Assembly: GCA_029931535.1 (NCBI GenBank)
Contig: JAQPZY010001689.1
Location: forward strand, 2,198,501 to 2,262,500
From: Margaritifera margaritifera
Lineage: Eukaryota > Mollusca > Bivalvia > Unionida > Margaritiferidae
Length of the DNA stretch: 64,000 bases
Direction of reading: 5' to 3'
Under the pieces are notes generated by a model. It searched no databases, had not been told where the DNA came from, and saw nothing but the letters and a program-made list of their open reading frames with translations. Made by a program: the position numbers and the translations under genes. Within the stretch, counting starts at the first letter, position 1; the number at the start of each line of letters is the position of its first letter. Shown one piece after another: positions 46,151-58,189 of the stretch.

Positions 46151-46394
46151 CTTAATGTACTTCGTACTATATAGCCAGGATTGTGGTGATGAGCCGTCAA
46201 ACCCTGTGTATACATATGTACATACTAAAAGCAATAGGTTACGTGACCTTAAGATTTATTGACCATTGCACTTCAGACTTTGACTAAGAAAAGTCGAGCT
46301 CCAAAATGTGAAATGTATGCTATTACACGGACAGATAACGCATTAATCTCTTGGTAACAACTACAAAATGATCTACACAGGATTTGGTGAGTAT

Positions 46395-46490
46395 TTAATC
46401 AATAGTCTGCAGGGGGTTGGGTTGTCATGAAGCACTAGACAGTGTTCAAGGGGGTTGGGTTGTCATGAGGTACTAGACAATGTTTAAGTG
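46395..46490. repeat. 45-bp duplication
   Basis: Two copies of 'gggggttgggttgtcatga' plus 'actagaca(g/a)tgtt'. Confidence 0.85.
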
Positions 46491-46902
46491 GAGGTCTTCA
46501 AAAAATCATAATATGCCTTCTCACTAGACCTTCCTGTCAGTCCAGAACCAATGTCAAGTTACACTGAACATGTTTCTGGTCCCTTGCAGGAGACCAGAAC
46601 CTGTCTTCTTTCTTACTTTAATATTAATCTGAGTGCCTTCTCCACATAAACTTGTTCTCTCCTTATCATGTTATTTCATACGAATGTATTAGTAGTAACT
46701 TCCAAGGAATAAGTTTGGAAGTTAACTAGTATGATTTCAATATTCACTTGATATTTTGTTGGAGGGGCGTGGAGAATTAAATCAATTTTTAAACGAAACA
46801 TCATTTTCTGTGACTTAACAAAATCTACAGGCTAAGTACTTCCAAGGCAAAATAAATGATCCAGGTACAGCACTTTCCACTCTGGCGTATATTGTGTGTG
46901 CG

Positions 46903-46909
<7 letters not shown>

Positions 46910-46974
<65 letters not shown>
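46910..46974. repeat. (TA)n microsatellite
   Basis: About 32 TA units. Confidence 0.95.
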
Positions 46975-46975
<1 letters not shown>

Positions 46976-47169
46976 CATGGTAATATTTACAAGTATTCAT
47001 CTATTTAACAAGTGTAGAACATTTGTCTGTATTATATAGAGTGATGCATTAAATTTCAGATATTAGGCATAACTTTCCAAAAATACTTTATGCGAGGTAC
47101 TTAAAGACATTTTCACAATAAAATACAAACAAAAAAGATTATCGTAATGTTTTTAGATTAAAAAAAACT

Positions 47170-47391
47170 ATCACATCATAGGTAAAGGAATACCAATATC
47201 ACATCATAGGTAAAGGAATACCAATATCACATCATAGGTAAAGGAATACCAATATCACATCATAGGTAAAGGAATACCAATATCACATCATAGGTAAAGG
47301 AATACCAATATCACATCATGAGTAAAGGAATACCAATATCACATCATAGGTAAAGGAATACCAATATCACATCATAGGTAAAGGAATACCA
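47170..47391. repeat. 28-bp minisatellite, 8 copies
   Basis: Eight almost identical copies of 'atcacatcataggtaaagg' plus 'aataccaat'. Confidence 0.95.
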
Positions 47392-47429
47392 AAGGCATGG
47401 GAGGAAATGCTCTCTAGTGAATTATATCT

Positions 47430-47649
47430 ACCGCGTTGTACTCGCTTTTAAGTCGAATCCACCTGCAAACTGCTCAGACCAAGATCTGCAGCCGCATAAT
47501 AAGCCGGCAGATCTGAATCTATGCAGTTTGCTATGAGCTATCAGGAAAACAAACAACATAAACCCTGAGCTGCCTGTACATTATGCGACGACAGATCAGA
47601 GTCTATGTTGTTTGCAGCTGGACTTGATTTATAAGCCAGTACATACGGT
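47430..47649. mobile_element. nested-palindrome MITE, copy 2
   Basis: Same family as 45071-45271. The order of the two inner hairpins is swapped relative to copies 1 and 3: the 'aaactgc' hairpin comes first, the 'aacaacat' hairpin second. Confidence 0.8.
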
Positions 47650-47654
47650 ATGTG

Positions 47655-48335
47655 TCAAATATTGATCATCCATCTCTTCTGTTATAATTCTGAGGTAATC
47701 TAGAGAACACAGTCAATTCTCAAACATTCTGATCAAACATACTTGGGGCCAATATTGTTTGCCCAGAACAAAGTTTCAATATTATTAGATGACTATAAAT
47801 GTAACACTGATAACTAACTGAAATACAGCACCTGTAGATAGTTTACTAAAAACTGTTTTGTGTTAACATTCATGCTGATACAATGTATTACATCAATAAA
47901 AATCACAAGAAATTGTTGTCAATTTGCCTACAGGACACCAAGGTTCTAGAAAACTGAGTATATCATGGTATACTTTACAGTTGTTGGATCGATTCAAGAT
48001 TGGTGTTTGCTAGTTACTTTAAACATCTTTGTTATGGATATTTCAATAAGTATGATACATGAATAATGTATACCATAACTTTATAAGGTTTGTCTCTTTT
48101 GGATATCATAATCAATTGTCAATAATTACAAATTAATGGTAATACAATTAATGATGCTGTACGTCAAAAGTTTCCAGCAACACTTGATAGCTTCTTAATG
48201 ACCTATTTACTCTTTAAAGTTAATTTAAAATCTACATCACCACTATTCTGATACATAGTTTAGTCTCCGGAAAAAAAGATTTGTCACAAAAAGCTTAAAG
48301 GTTTCTGGTTAAATAAAATTTGTTGTAAGCTCAAA
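47655..48335. other. unassigned AT-rich DNA
   Basis: Nothing recognised. Confidence 0.35.
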
Positions 48336-48339
48336 TTCC

Positions 48340-48595
48340 TCAAAGTTACTTCAGAGATAAAAGAAAACGCTTTTCGGGACAAATGAAGATATCACGACTG
48401 GATTGTTACTTTTGTGTGTCTGCTGAATGTTCCCGTGTTAAACTACAAGAATATGAATATTTGATAATAATGTTTAAAGTGTCAGAAGGAAATGTGTTTA
48501 AACATGTGGAATTCAATGTACTGATTTACAAATTGGAATATTATTAATAAATATACTCTATGTTTTCTAAAGTAAAATAAATGTGAGCTGATTAT
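48340..48595 (+). repeat. dispersed repeat R, copy 1
   Basis: The 3' part (48460-48590) is closely matched in reverse by 50510-50640, and the 5' part (48340-48430) in direct orientation by 51560-51690. Shared blocks include 'gtcagaaggaaatgtgttta' and 'aaattggaatattattaat'. No ORF or TIR is seen. Confidence 0.8.
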
Positions 48596-48599
48596 TACA

Positions 48600-49370
48600 T
48601 AATTTCATAAGAACCCGGTACATGCGCAATTAGACCTTATTGTAATCTTCCATCAAACGAAAAGTAAAAACGCTTTATGGTGCAATATATGCAAACAAGA
48701 AGACGAAAAAAAAAAATGGAATTGCAAGTAAAGCTGTAAGCCGCTTTTCTTATGTAATGGAGCATGTTGTTTTTTTTTTGTTTTTTTTTTGTTCTGCGAG
48801 AAGACTCATGTCCAAAATAATGCACGAGTGTGCATGTAACCAGGGTATTTCAGACAGCTGAGCCAATTTGTTTGAATTGATAGTCATGCAGATTCTCAGA
48901 CAGGCCTGGGTAGATTTAAAGAGCTTGAGAGATGTCACTTCGATGTATTGTTTATTGATAAAATAATTAAAATAACTGAAGAGTGAGGGAGGAAACATGT
49001 TTATGTTTGTACATAGCAAATATTTATTTTTCTGTACACATTTGAAAGTGACCTTGGTCCCCCTAATTTATTAGCTGAGTGAGTCATTGCTTACAAATTA
49101 TACACTCAGTCCTCTTTATCAAAATGTTAAATTTTTGAACTTGCAATGTGTCAGAAGTTGTATGTTGAAAATTCAAATATGACAGTTTTTATAAAAAGTT
49201 ATAATAAATACAAACTTGGACTTTTTCAATTTTTTTCCAATATCAAAAGTTGTTCTGTAATCTATTGCGTTTCGACTGTTGAATGTGGGGTGTCAGAAAC
49301 TCAAGCGAAATCTACATTAAGGCATTAAATCTATTTGTTGGAGGAAGAAACACAAAAAATATTAGTCTTG
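48600..49370. other. unassigned AT-rich DNA
   Basis: Nothing recognised. Confidence 0.35.
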
Positions 49371-49374
49371 AAAC

Positions 49375-49887
49375 TACGAGTGTCCATGCTAGAGACGGAG
49401 ACAAGTTTCCAAAATAAAAGACATCAATCATTACCAGTGTCCATGCTAGAGTCGGAGACAAGTTTCCAAAAATAAATGACATCAATCAGTACCACTGTCC
49501 TTGCTAGAGACGAAGACAAGTTTCCAAAATAAATGACATCAATCATTACCGGTGTCCATGCTAGAGTCGGAGACAAGTTTCCAAAAATAAATGACATCAA
49601 TCATTACCAGTGTCCATGCTAGAGACGGAAACAAGTTTCCAAAATAAATGACATCAATCATTACCGGTGTCCATGCTAGAGTCGGAGACAAGTTTCCAAA
49701 ATAAATGACATAAATCATTACCAGTTTCCATGCTAGAGACGGAAACAAGTTTCCAAAATAAATGACAGCAATCATTACCAGTATCCATGCTAGAGTCGGA
49801 GACAAGTTTCCAAAAATAAATGACATCAATCATTACCAGTGTCCATGCTAGAGACGGAAACAAGTTTCCAAAATAAATGACATCAAC
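49375..49887. repeat. 57-bp minisatellite, 9 copies, dimeric
   Basis: Nine copies of 'gtgtccatgctagagacgga' plus 'gacaagtttccaaaataaat'. Units with 'gagtcggagac' tend to alternate with units with 'gagacggaaac', giving a dimeric pattern of ~114 bp. Period 57 keeps frames open on the minus strand. Confidence 0.95.
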
Positions 49888-49899
49888 ACTTGTAAAAAG

Positions 49900-50505
49900 T
49901 ATCATTTGTGTGATATGTTCAGCAGGTTAGCCTTATGTAAGAGGTTAATGGTGCTCCAACTTTGCAAACTAGTTTGCAAACTAGGGTTAGGAAAGTTTTA
50001 GATTCGCGCCACGATCCACCGGGCAAGTTCTCCACGTCTGCATTCATTGTCAGTTGTGGAATCCCGCACAAAGGACTATTATGCTTTCCACAAATGCGAG
50101 GCGCATTCAATAAGGTATGGGTGGCAATAGTGTTGTGGCATTGCAGCAGGAATCAGCAAGGGAACTTGGTTTGAATGGTTCTTCCAGCTAAAATAAGAAA
50201 AGTCCCAGGTACGAGACACAACCATAGACACTTTTTTATATAATCACTTTTGTATAGCGCTATTGACAGGTAGGAATAAAAGTTTAGAAATACTGCAAAT
50301 AATACTTGGTACAATGAACATTTACAACAGATTCATATTTTAAATTTCATAAAATATCGGTCCATGCATTTAATGTAATCACATACAGCATAGCAAACAG
50401 CAATACATGTTTTCGGCATGATTTTATAAATTATAAAATCACGTATTGCACTACCTGATTTTTCCACACACATCATTCCAAACTGGATCCGTATTAGTTT
50501 ATAAA
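49900..50505. other. unassigned DNA
   Basis: A short palindrome 'tttgcaaactagtttgcaaa' lies near 49962-49981. No gene recognised. Confidence 0.4.
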
Positions 50506-50509
50506 ACTC

Positions 50510-50955
50510 TGTTTTACTTTAGAAAACATATTGCTTGGTATATTTATTAATAATATTCCAATTTGTAAATCAGTACATGGAATTCCACAGGTTTAAACAC
50601 ATTTCCTTCTGACATTTTACACATTTTTATCAAATATTTATGAGAGACGTCGGCTGGCCGAGTCGTCTAAGGCGCTTGCCTTTACAGATCACTGACATCT
50701 CACCTCTGTCCGCGTGGGTTTGAGCCTCGGCTCGACCAACGTGGTCATGCGAGAAGCTTGCCGCGGTAGCTTCTCGTGGGTCGGCGGTTCTCCCTCGGTT
50801 TTGGGGGGTTCTTCCACCACCAAATAAACTTGCCGCCATGTATAGCCTATCATGTGCTGAAAAATGGCGTTAAACCCACAAAACGAAACCTCAAATATTC
50901 ATGCCCTTGTATACTAACACGCGAAATGTTCAAGCGCTCTTTGCAGCACTTAAGA
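50510..50955 (-). repeat. dispersed repeat R, copy 2, split by a SINE
   Basis: Matches 48390-48590 in reverse. The match runs from 50955 down to 50891, is interrupted by the SINE at 50643-50890, and resumes from 50642 to 50510. Confidence 0.8.
50643..50890 (+). mobile_element. tRNA-derived SINE, family B, intact
   Basis: Head 'ggctggccgagtcgtctaag' (A box) and 'gcgtgggtttgagcctcgg' (B box), body with 'gcttctcgtgggtcggcgg', tail 'gctgaaaaatggcgttaaac'. Flanked by a 13-bp duplication tcaaatattYatg (50630-50642 and 50891-50903, one mismatch). The best-preserved copy of this family here. Confidence 0.92.
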
Positions 50956-51559
50956 TATTTCAAATGTATACAAATTCTCATGTGCCTATCGAAACCACTC
51001 TGAATCCCTTTGAAAGTCTATTATATCTGTCAAATGACTCATCAAAGTCATAAATAATCTCATTGATTTTAATGAACCCTTGTAACCAGGTGCTAGAATA
51101 GAATTAGACACAAGGGTCCCCACCTCAACCCTGCTATCGGGGGGTTCTTCAAATACAACTAAACCCAATATTTGTGAGGGTGGATATCAGTACAACTTCA
51201 ATTCACAATCAGTCGTGACACTTACGGTTCTCCAATATGTCACTGTTATTATTATTTTTATTTTTTTTAAACAGTCACAAAAAAAAATAAATGGCAATTT
51301 AGATCTGATATCATCTTATACTTCTAATACTTCATATTCGCCCTGGCCCCGATTTCACTGAATCTCTCGTTTTATTTGTAACCCCTTGCATTGATATTTT
51401 CCGATATTTTGTTTATGATACTTACGTAAATACTGAAATTTGTGTATTAAGTAGTGATAGTAGAAATGATGACAAATATCCCTTTAGGTTTAAAATTGTA
51501 CACCTAGGAATCACTTTATTGTACAAAAAAGAAAGAAATTAGAGATATCTCAAATCTGA

Positions 51560-51690
51560 GGAAATTCCTCAAAGTTTCTTCAGAGATAAGAAAAAACGCT
51601 TTTTGGGGAAACATCAAGACATCACATCACGACTGTATTATTATAGTGTATTATTATTTTTGATGTTTGCTGAATATTCAGTGATTTTAT
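51560..51690 (+). repeat. dispersed repeat R, copy 3 (partial)
   Basis: Similar to 48340-48430: 'attcctcaaagtttcttcag', 'agataagaaaaaacgctttt', 'tcacgact', 'tgtttgctgaat'. Confidence 0.75.
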
Positions 51691-51826
51691 AGTTGCCAAC
51701 CAAACATTAAGAAAAATATTTCAAAACTCAATTTGAGGAAGAAAATGTGAGGTGTTGAGTGAATACTGTGCCCTTGTCATAGATAATAACATCAGTCAAC
51801 ATTGAATGAGACCTTCCCTAGTGTAA

Positions 51827-51827
51827 C

Positions 51828-51878
<51 letters not shown>

Positions 51879-51893
51879 GCAATAATAATATTA

Positions 51894-51926
<33 letters not shown>

Positions 51927-51960
51927 TTGCTGCTGCTGCTACTACTACTACTACTGCTGA
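51827..51960. repeat. compound trinucleotide tract
   Basis: (ATA)n, then (TTG)n, (CTG)n and (CTA)n in succession. Confidence 0.95.
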
Positions 51961-52352
51961 TTTTTTTTTATAACATATTGAAATCTACATCACCTGGCTA
52001 CGAATATTCAACTTTAAAAAAGAAAAAATAATGTCTTGCCTACGACTAAAATTGTGACCCTGAACATTGACTTTGTATAAACTTTATGACCAAAAACCTT
52101 TTCTGTCGCTAGATTAATTCATTTGCCAAGTTTGCTGCAATCACGAGAAGGAATGTCCAAATCTAAAGATGAAAAAAAGCCACTTTGTTTGCCGAAAATA
52201 AGTATAGCTCACACAAATAAATACACAGAAAGACGGACATTATGACATGTGTCTTGTCGTTGCAACATTCTGTGCGGATGAAACGAACAGAGACGAATTC
52301 GGCATGCATAGACAACCGATTGTAGAGAAAAGTGGTAAATGGCCCGACTGGG

Positions 52353-52354
<2 letters not shown>

Positions 52355-52433
<79 letters not shown>
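52355..52433. repeat. (GA)n microsatellite
   Basis: About 39 uninterrupted GA units. Confidence 0.95.
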
Positions 52434-52434
<1 letters not shown>

Positions 52435-52672
52435 AAAACAGTCTATATGGCAGGATGGGCCAAAGTTTATAAACTGTCATGAACGTCAAGTTTTAAAAAA
52501 TTACCAAAACGAAAGTACTCTCATCACATGAAATATGGAAAAAGCGTACACTATAAATAAAAGTGCATGTGTTACAAAATACTCTGATAATATGCGTGTT
52601 TTTATCTCTACTAACAGATACACTAAAGATTATCCCCACAGAAAATCAAACAGATGGTTATCCATGCTCACA

Positions 52673-53076
52673 CTAAACTGATAAATCAGCCCCCAAACCT
52701 ATATTGATGAACGGTTTAGGTCTGATCTCGCCTCTTCATCAAAGAAGTTGCATCTGATTGGTTGGTGAGACGGATGTAGCCATGAAATTCGAAATGGTGA
52801 CATACGATAGGGTTGTGTTATTCCACCTGGATTTACAAGTTGTCAAACAAACAATTTGATCCGGAAAAATTCTGTACATATCGCCGAAAGGCCCTTTCAA
52901 CCGACCGTCACTCAGAAGCCGCGAGATATATTGGTAAGTACCTAAAATGTACATTGATGTGTTGCAAACAAATTTGTATGCGTCAATTGCATGATTTTAT
53001 GAAGAGGTGAGATCATACCCAAACCATCCATCAGTATCAGTGCAGTGCAGGTTTGGTGGCTGATTTATCGGACTAT
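52673..53076. mobile_element. MITE-like element with ~85-bp TIRs
   Basis: Left 'gataaatcagcccccaaacc' and the reverse complement of the right end 'gataaatcagccaccaaacc' align, and the match continues through 'gatctcgcctcttcat' / 'gatctcacctcttcat'. The ~400-bp element thus has long imperfect TIRs. The interior is GC-richer and includes an open stretch ending at a strong splice-donor-like 'attggtaagtacc' near 52932. Confidence 0.7.
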
Positions 53077-53099
53077 GCTGACCCTAGTGTTGTCAATTT

Positions 53100-54200
53100 T
53101 AAAGTTCCATAATAATTTTGTATTGCGCATGCCATGAGTGACATTCTAGGTACATAACTGTGTTTTCAACAGAAATAGATAGTGACTTATCCTTCATTTT
53201 TCAGTGATACATAATTCATGACAGTGAACTCTAATGCAGCTGAATGAACTATCTGTACATACCGCATTGCCCATAACATATCTTGCAGACAATCTTCGTC
53301 AGTTTAAGACAATGTCGTGGACACCTCATTCTCAAGTCGTCAGGTTTAGATGACTTGTTTAGATCACTTTCAAAGCAAGACCCACAGCTCACTTGCTTAT
53401 GTATGACCATGCCGGCTGTCTCCCACCCTCGCATAGCTCATTAGCATATGTACGACAACAGCGTCTCCTCTACCACCGTCTTTTTACTAATTTCTGGCAT
53501 TTATACTCACTATGAAATGGCTCATTTAAATTGTAATTAGAATTTAAATAACCTATTTTTGCACTGATTTAATTTTTATTTTGGCTTCTACTCAAAGGGA
53601 CATCAAAAGTATTTATGAAGCCCATGACTGCTGACTTAATGTACTTCGTGTCCATACCCATGCGTGCGTCATGTCTCAAAATTAATTAATTTTATTTAAC
53701 GCCGATGTTTAGACATAAGACAATAACATCTCATGCAAAGTAAAACTTTGGTATATATCAATATTCATTATTCCTTGTTGTTATTCTTACTGAGATATAT
53801 GTTGGCACTGACCATTATAACGTAGAGCTATTACAAAAGTTTCACTCTTTGATGTATGTTTACGGATTCCCCCACCCTCCCCTTTTTTGCTAATACAAAC
53901 AATTGACAAAATAATCTAAATTCCGCATTTAGATAAGTAAGAAATAATGCATGGTCACACTAAGTTTCTTGACTCTTAGGGGTTTCTTTCTAGATTTTTA
54001 CATTTTTTTCCTACTTATAGCATTTAAAATATTCATAGCAATAACACTAAGAGCAGAAAGCCCGATCATTGACACCATACTTACTCTCCTGAAAATTGGG
54101 TGAGGATAATAGGCCAGCTGTGTATGCATATATATCGTAGGTGTTTAAATGTTATCAATTTCTTATTATCTTTGAGCATGAAAATTGATGTGACTTTGAT
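53100..54200. other. unassigned DNA
   Basis: Nothing recognised. Confidence 0.35.
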
Positions 54201-54240
54201 CCTTTTTGACTGAGCAGTTGCCTCAATCCTCACCACATTT

Positions 54241-54420
54241 TGCGGGCTCGGGTATATCGAATAGGTCCGATACGGGCTCGGGCATGTCGAATAGGTCCGA
54301 TACGGGCTCGGGTATGTCGAATAGGTCCGATACGGGCTCGGGGATGTCGAATAGGTCCGATACGGGCTCGGGGATGTCGAATAGGTCCGATACGAGCTCG
54401 GGGATGTCGAAAGGTCCGAT
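54241..54420. repeat. 30-bp GC-richer minisatellite, 6 copies
   Basis: Six copies of 'cgggctcgggtatgtcgaat' plus 'aggtccgata'. The period divides by three, giving three overlapping repetitive ORFs that are artefacts. Confidence 0.95.
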
Positions 54421-54439
54421 ACTCTCTCCTGTATATCAT

Positions 54440-54590
54440 TAAGGGCGACAAATGGTGGAAACCTTTTTGCCCTGGGATGCACTCTACGATGATGTTCTAA
54501 CTGAGAAGGTCTTGGACTTTTTATTAAAAGAGTGTAATTAAGGATTTTACCTTTATTTGCCTTTATCTTTATTTTGTTCACCTGTCTGCA
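54440..54590. repeat. dispersed repeat related to 45975-46150
   Basis: Order of shared blocks is the same as in the other copy; about 65-70% alike by eye. Confidence 0.5.
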
Positions 54591-54926
54591 CTGAAGACGA
54601 GAATGGGGATGTGAACATGATATTTTATGTAGGGTTCTTATTTGAAAGAAATGCTACTGTACATTTTCTGTAACTGCTGAAAAAGAAGTTATTACAGGGA
54701 AACACTGAACATCAACACACAATGAATATCATATTGGAACAAGAAGAAAAAAAAGATGTAAATATTCGACATGTAAAGCACACATTGTTCTGACCTCAAA
54801 TTGCGACCAGTGAGCAATGTACTCTGCTTTTGACAGTCTCTTTAGTTGGAAATGTTTCAAATAAGTTGGAGCAAATTAATTTTGAAATCGTTTAAGAGAC
54901 CTACATAATTTTATTTTCATTTCTTC

Positions 54927-55110
54927 ATGGGACAAAATGTGTGCTATTTACTATAATTTCTCTAGGCCACTCCATGGGACAAAATGTGTGCTATTTACTA
55001 TAATTTCTCTAGGCCACTCCATGGGACAAAATGTGTGCTATTTACTATAATTTCTCTAGGCCATGGGACAAAATGTGTGCTATTTACTATAATTTCTCTA
55101 GGCCACTCCA
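54927..55110. repeat. ~47-bp minisatellite, 4 copies
   Basis: Copies of 'catgggacaaaatgtgtgct' plus 'atttactataatttctctag'. The last unit boundary lacks about five bases. Confidence 0.95.
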
Positions 55111-55211
55111 TCCGACTGAAATGCATTGCTTTCCAGAATGGTGGACCTCGAGAAATAATACATTAATAACATATGGAACTATATCATTTAGTTGAAATAT
55201 TCTTATCAAAA

Positions 55212-55885
55212 GTTGTATAAATACATGTTTTATACAGTAAAATGTGTCAGTAACAAGTTTTACAAATACCTGCCTTATAGAGTCAAATGTGTCAGTAACA
55301 AATTTTTATAAATACCTGTCTTATACAGTAAAATGTGTCTGTAACAAGCTTTACAAATACCTGTCTTATAGAGTCAAATGTGTCAGTAACAAGTTTAACA
55401 AATACCTGTCTTATACAGTAAAATGTGTCTGTAACAAATTTTACAAATACCTGTCTTATAGAGTCAAATGTGTCAGTAACAAATTTTTATAAATACCTGT
55501 CTTAGCAAAATGTGTCAGTAACAAGCTTAACAAATACCTGTCTTATACAGTAAAATGTGTCTGTAGCAAGTTTTACAAATACATGTCTTATACAGTAAAA
55601 AGTGTCTGTAACAAGTTTTACAAATACATGTCTTATACAGTAAAATGTGTCTGTAATAAGTTTTATAAATACATGTCTAATACAGTAAAATGTGTCAGTA
55701 ACAAGTTTTATAAATACCTGTCTTAAACAGTAAAATGTGTCAGTAACAAGTTTTATAAATACCTGTCTTAAACAGTAAATTGTGTCAGTAACAAGTTTTA
55801 TAAATACCTGTCTTAAACAGTAAAATGTGTCATTAACAAGTTTTATAAATACATGTCTTATACAGTAAAATGTGTCAGTAGCAAG
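55212..55885. repeat. 45-bp minisatellite, ~15 copies
   Basis: About fifteen copies of 'aaatacctgtcttatacagt' plus 'aaaatgtgtcagtaacaag'. Several variant classes (tatagagtc, tatacagta, taaacagta) cluster, indicating local rounds of duplication. Period divides by three; the long Cys/Tyr-rich frames on both strands are artefacts. Confidence 0.95.
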
Positions 55886-56160
55886 TGCAAAACAGTATTG
55901 TTTCGAGCACACGAGCAGTTTTGTTATTAAAAAAGTAACAATTAAACATGGAAGATTTCTATTTTAGTCTGTGTTTCAATAGCAATGGTAGCTTTGGATA
56001 TGTTGCATAATAAAACAATGTTTTGAGTTAACTCTTTAGTGCATAGTATCATTATTAGTTTTTAAATAGAAAATATGCCACAAATATTCTACCATACCGT
56101 TCCTTTTAAAAGAAAAGAGAAGAGGAAATCTTTTAAAAGAAGGTAATTTCTGGTATTTTA

Positions 56161-56480
56161 TATACTATGAAAACTGCCAAAAAAGCGTTGGAAACCAGAA
56201 CGGATTCTTGTGGTTTGTGTTCTTTCCTTGTTCAGGAGACTGCCAGAATGCATTGCAATCTGAAACAGTATCGTGTGGTTTCTGGTGTTTCCGTGTTACG
56301 GAAACTGTCAGAAACATTAGAAACTGGAAGGGATTCTTGTAATTTCTGGTGTTTCCGTGTTTCAGAAACTGTCAGAAAGCATTGGTAACCAGAAAGGATT
56401 CTTGTGGCTTTTGGTGTTATGGAAAATGCCTGTAAAGCAATTAAAACTGGAATGCGTTTTGAGGTTTCCGGTTGTTTGCT
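56161..56480. repeat. ~66-bp degenerate repeat rich in GGAAAC/GTTTCC
   Basis: Four diverged copies with 'ggattcttgtggtttctgg' and 'tgtttccgtgttacggaaac'. Related GGAAAC/GTTTCC pairs continue to about 56725. Confidence 0.8.
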
Positions 56481-56879
56481 GCCCAGCGACCAGAACAAAT
56501 ACGTATCTTTCACAATGAAAACTGCAAGAATTCTCACCTGAACTGCATGGAATCTATCCGGAACAAAAAGAATCGTTTTGATTTTAGCAGAAAATGTAAC
56601 AGATTCTACGCGGCTCTTGGGCAAGATTGGGTTTCCGTTTATACCCGAAACAATAGTTTACAGAATGGAAATTACCCTGAAATCGTACCGGAAACTATGG
56701 TTTCCAGATGGTTTCCGTCAAGTTTCTGAAGACCTGAAATTCGTTCGTTTCTTCCTGCAGTGCATGGGTATTATATTAGCAGGAGTAGATTAAATCAACA
56801 ATACAGAAGTTATGCAAGAACATTAAAACAAAAGCACATTGACGCTTACTATTATAAAACTATACATTAAAAGGCATAT

Positions 56880-57170
56880 CATGCAACATACTAATATTAT
56901 TATCCGTTAACATATTGAGTGGCACAGATCTTGTCAGAAGATAAATCGCTTTCTTGGCTCGACACCGTAACTTCTGATTGATCGTGCAGCTACCTCTTGT
57001 TGTCAAACTTCTGAAAGATTCGGTCTCGGGCATATGCTTGGAAATTATGCAACGCTTGTCTTTGCAAGGGTATGTGCCTGAATCTATGGTCTTGTTTGAA
57101 GTTACCTTGGTACGTACCACATGATCCTTGAGATTTGTAAGTCTACGGTACAGTTCCTTATGCCTAAGTA
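56880..57170 (-). pseudogene. Penelope-like fragment
   Basis: The minus strand reads LKDHVVRTKVTSNKTIDS (after a step), YPCKDKRCIISKHM, ESFRSLTTRGSCTINQKL and RCRAKKAIYLLT. It parallels the element at 43130-43960 block by block, ending within the GIY-YIG domain where a stop replaces the CxxC step. Confidence 0.75.
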
Positions 57171-57404
57171 ATGTTGGAACTGCATAAGTATATTTCGGTT
57201 GGAGTGGAAAGGTTGTGACATCCCTGTAATTTTTGGGTGACTCTTTTACTTGTCCTGATAATACTAGACATTATTTCCGAATATAACGTGGACCTAATGA
57301 AGAAATCTTTCAAAGGTAGAATAGTTCCACTTCTCATAAGTGAAACTGGGCGAGTATTACAGGTTACCCTGAAGTTTAGTGAGTCAGTTTGTCAAAGGCA
57401 TAAA

Positions 57405-57432
57405 TGGGGGAGGGGGGGGGGGAGGGGGCGGT
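57405..57432. repeat. G-rich tract
   Basis: Runs of 5, 12 and 5 G separated by single bases; a potential G-quadruplex. Confidence 0.85.
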
Positions 57433-57439
57433 AAGACTT

Positions 57440-58175
57440 GTTGTCGATTGTCCCAGTTTGAGCTTCTATTGAGTTCATTAGAGCCATTTTGGATGTCTAG
57501 ACCATTTCATTCTTATAAAACCCATTATTTCAAGTTTTATCAAAATCCAACTTGTTTAAGCAGAGCATCAAAAGCTGAATTAACTTTACTATTGGCATAG
57601 GTAACAAGTAAAAAAAGTTTGGATTTTTTTCATATTTTTTTTCTTCAAAGACTTAGATTTTTTTTCATAATTTTTTTCAAAGACTTTCATCTTTGTGATC
57701 TATTTTTTATATTAGCAAAAGTGTACCCTCTAACCATGTAGGTTAAGTCTACTTCTTCGAACAGCCAATTCTGACCTGGAATTAACAGTCACATTGCATT
57801 GTGCCATAGTCAGTAGGGTAGACGAGTGCATACTGCATGTGTATTGTTGTACTTAGAGTTGGGATCATTTCAAAAGTAAACAGAGCTAATTAAAACATTC
57901 AAATATGAAAACTTGTTTACGTGATAATCTTGTGTAGTAAAATGCACCTTTTGTCTTTGTGTGTATAAATCAATGTACTGGAACGCAATGGGAATTGACG
58001 ATGGAGGAAAATAGAATACATGTTTCATATTAAAATTCAATCCTTGACACAACCTATGTGCTATCTGTACTGCATGACCAGTTCATACATAAAGTGGTAT
58101 GTCCTTAACACGTGTCAGTTACATGTGCAGAACAGTCAATAATGTTATGTGTATACGTCTGTATGAGGTCAAACT
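57440..58175. other. unassigned AT-rich DNA
   Basis: T-rich tracts near 57625-57710. Nothing else recognised. Confidence 0.35.
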
Positions 58176-58189
58176 TGAATGTGTTAAGA

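Noticed and set aside
50643..50730. tRNA-Leu/Ser-like gene
   Set aside because: It is the head of SINE family B, bounded by target duplications; the acceptor stem does not form.
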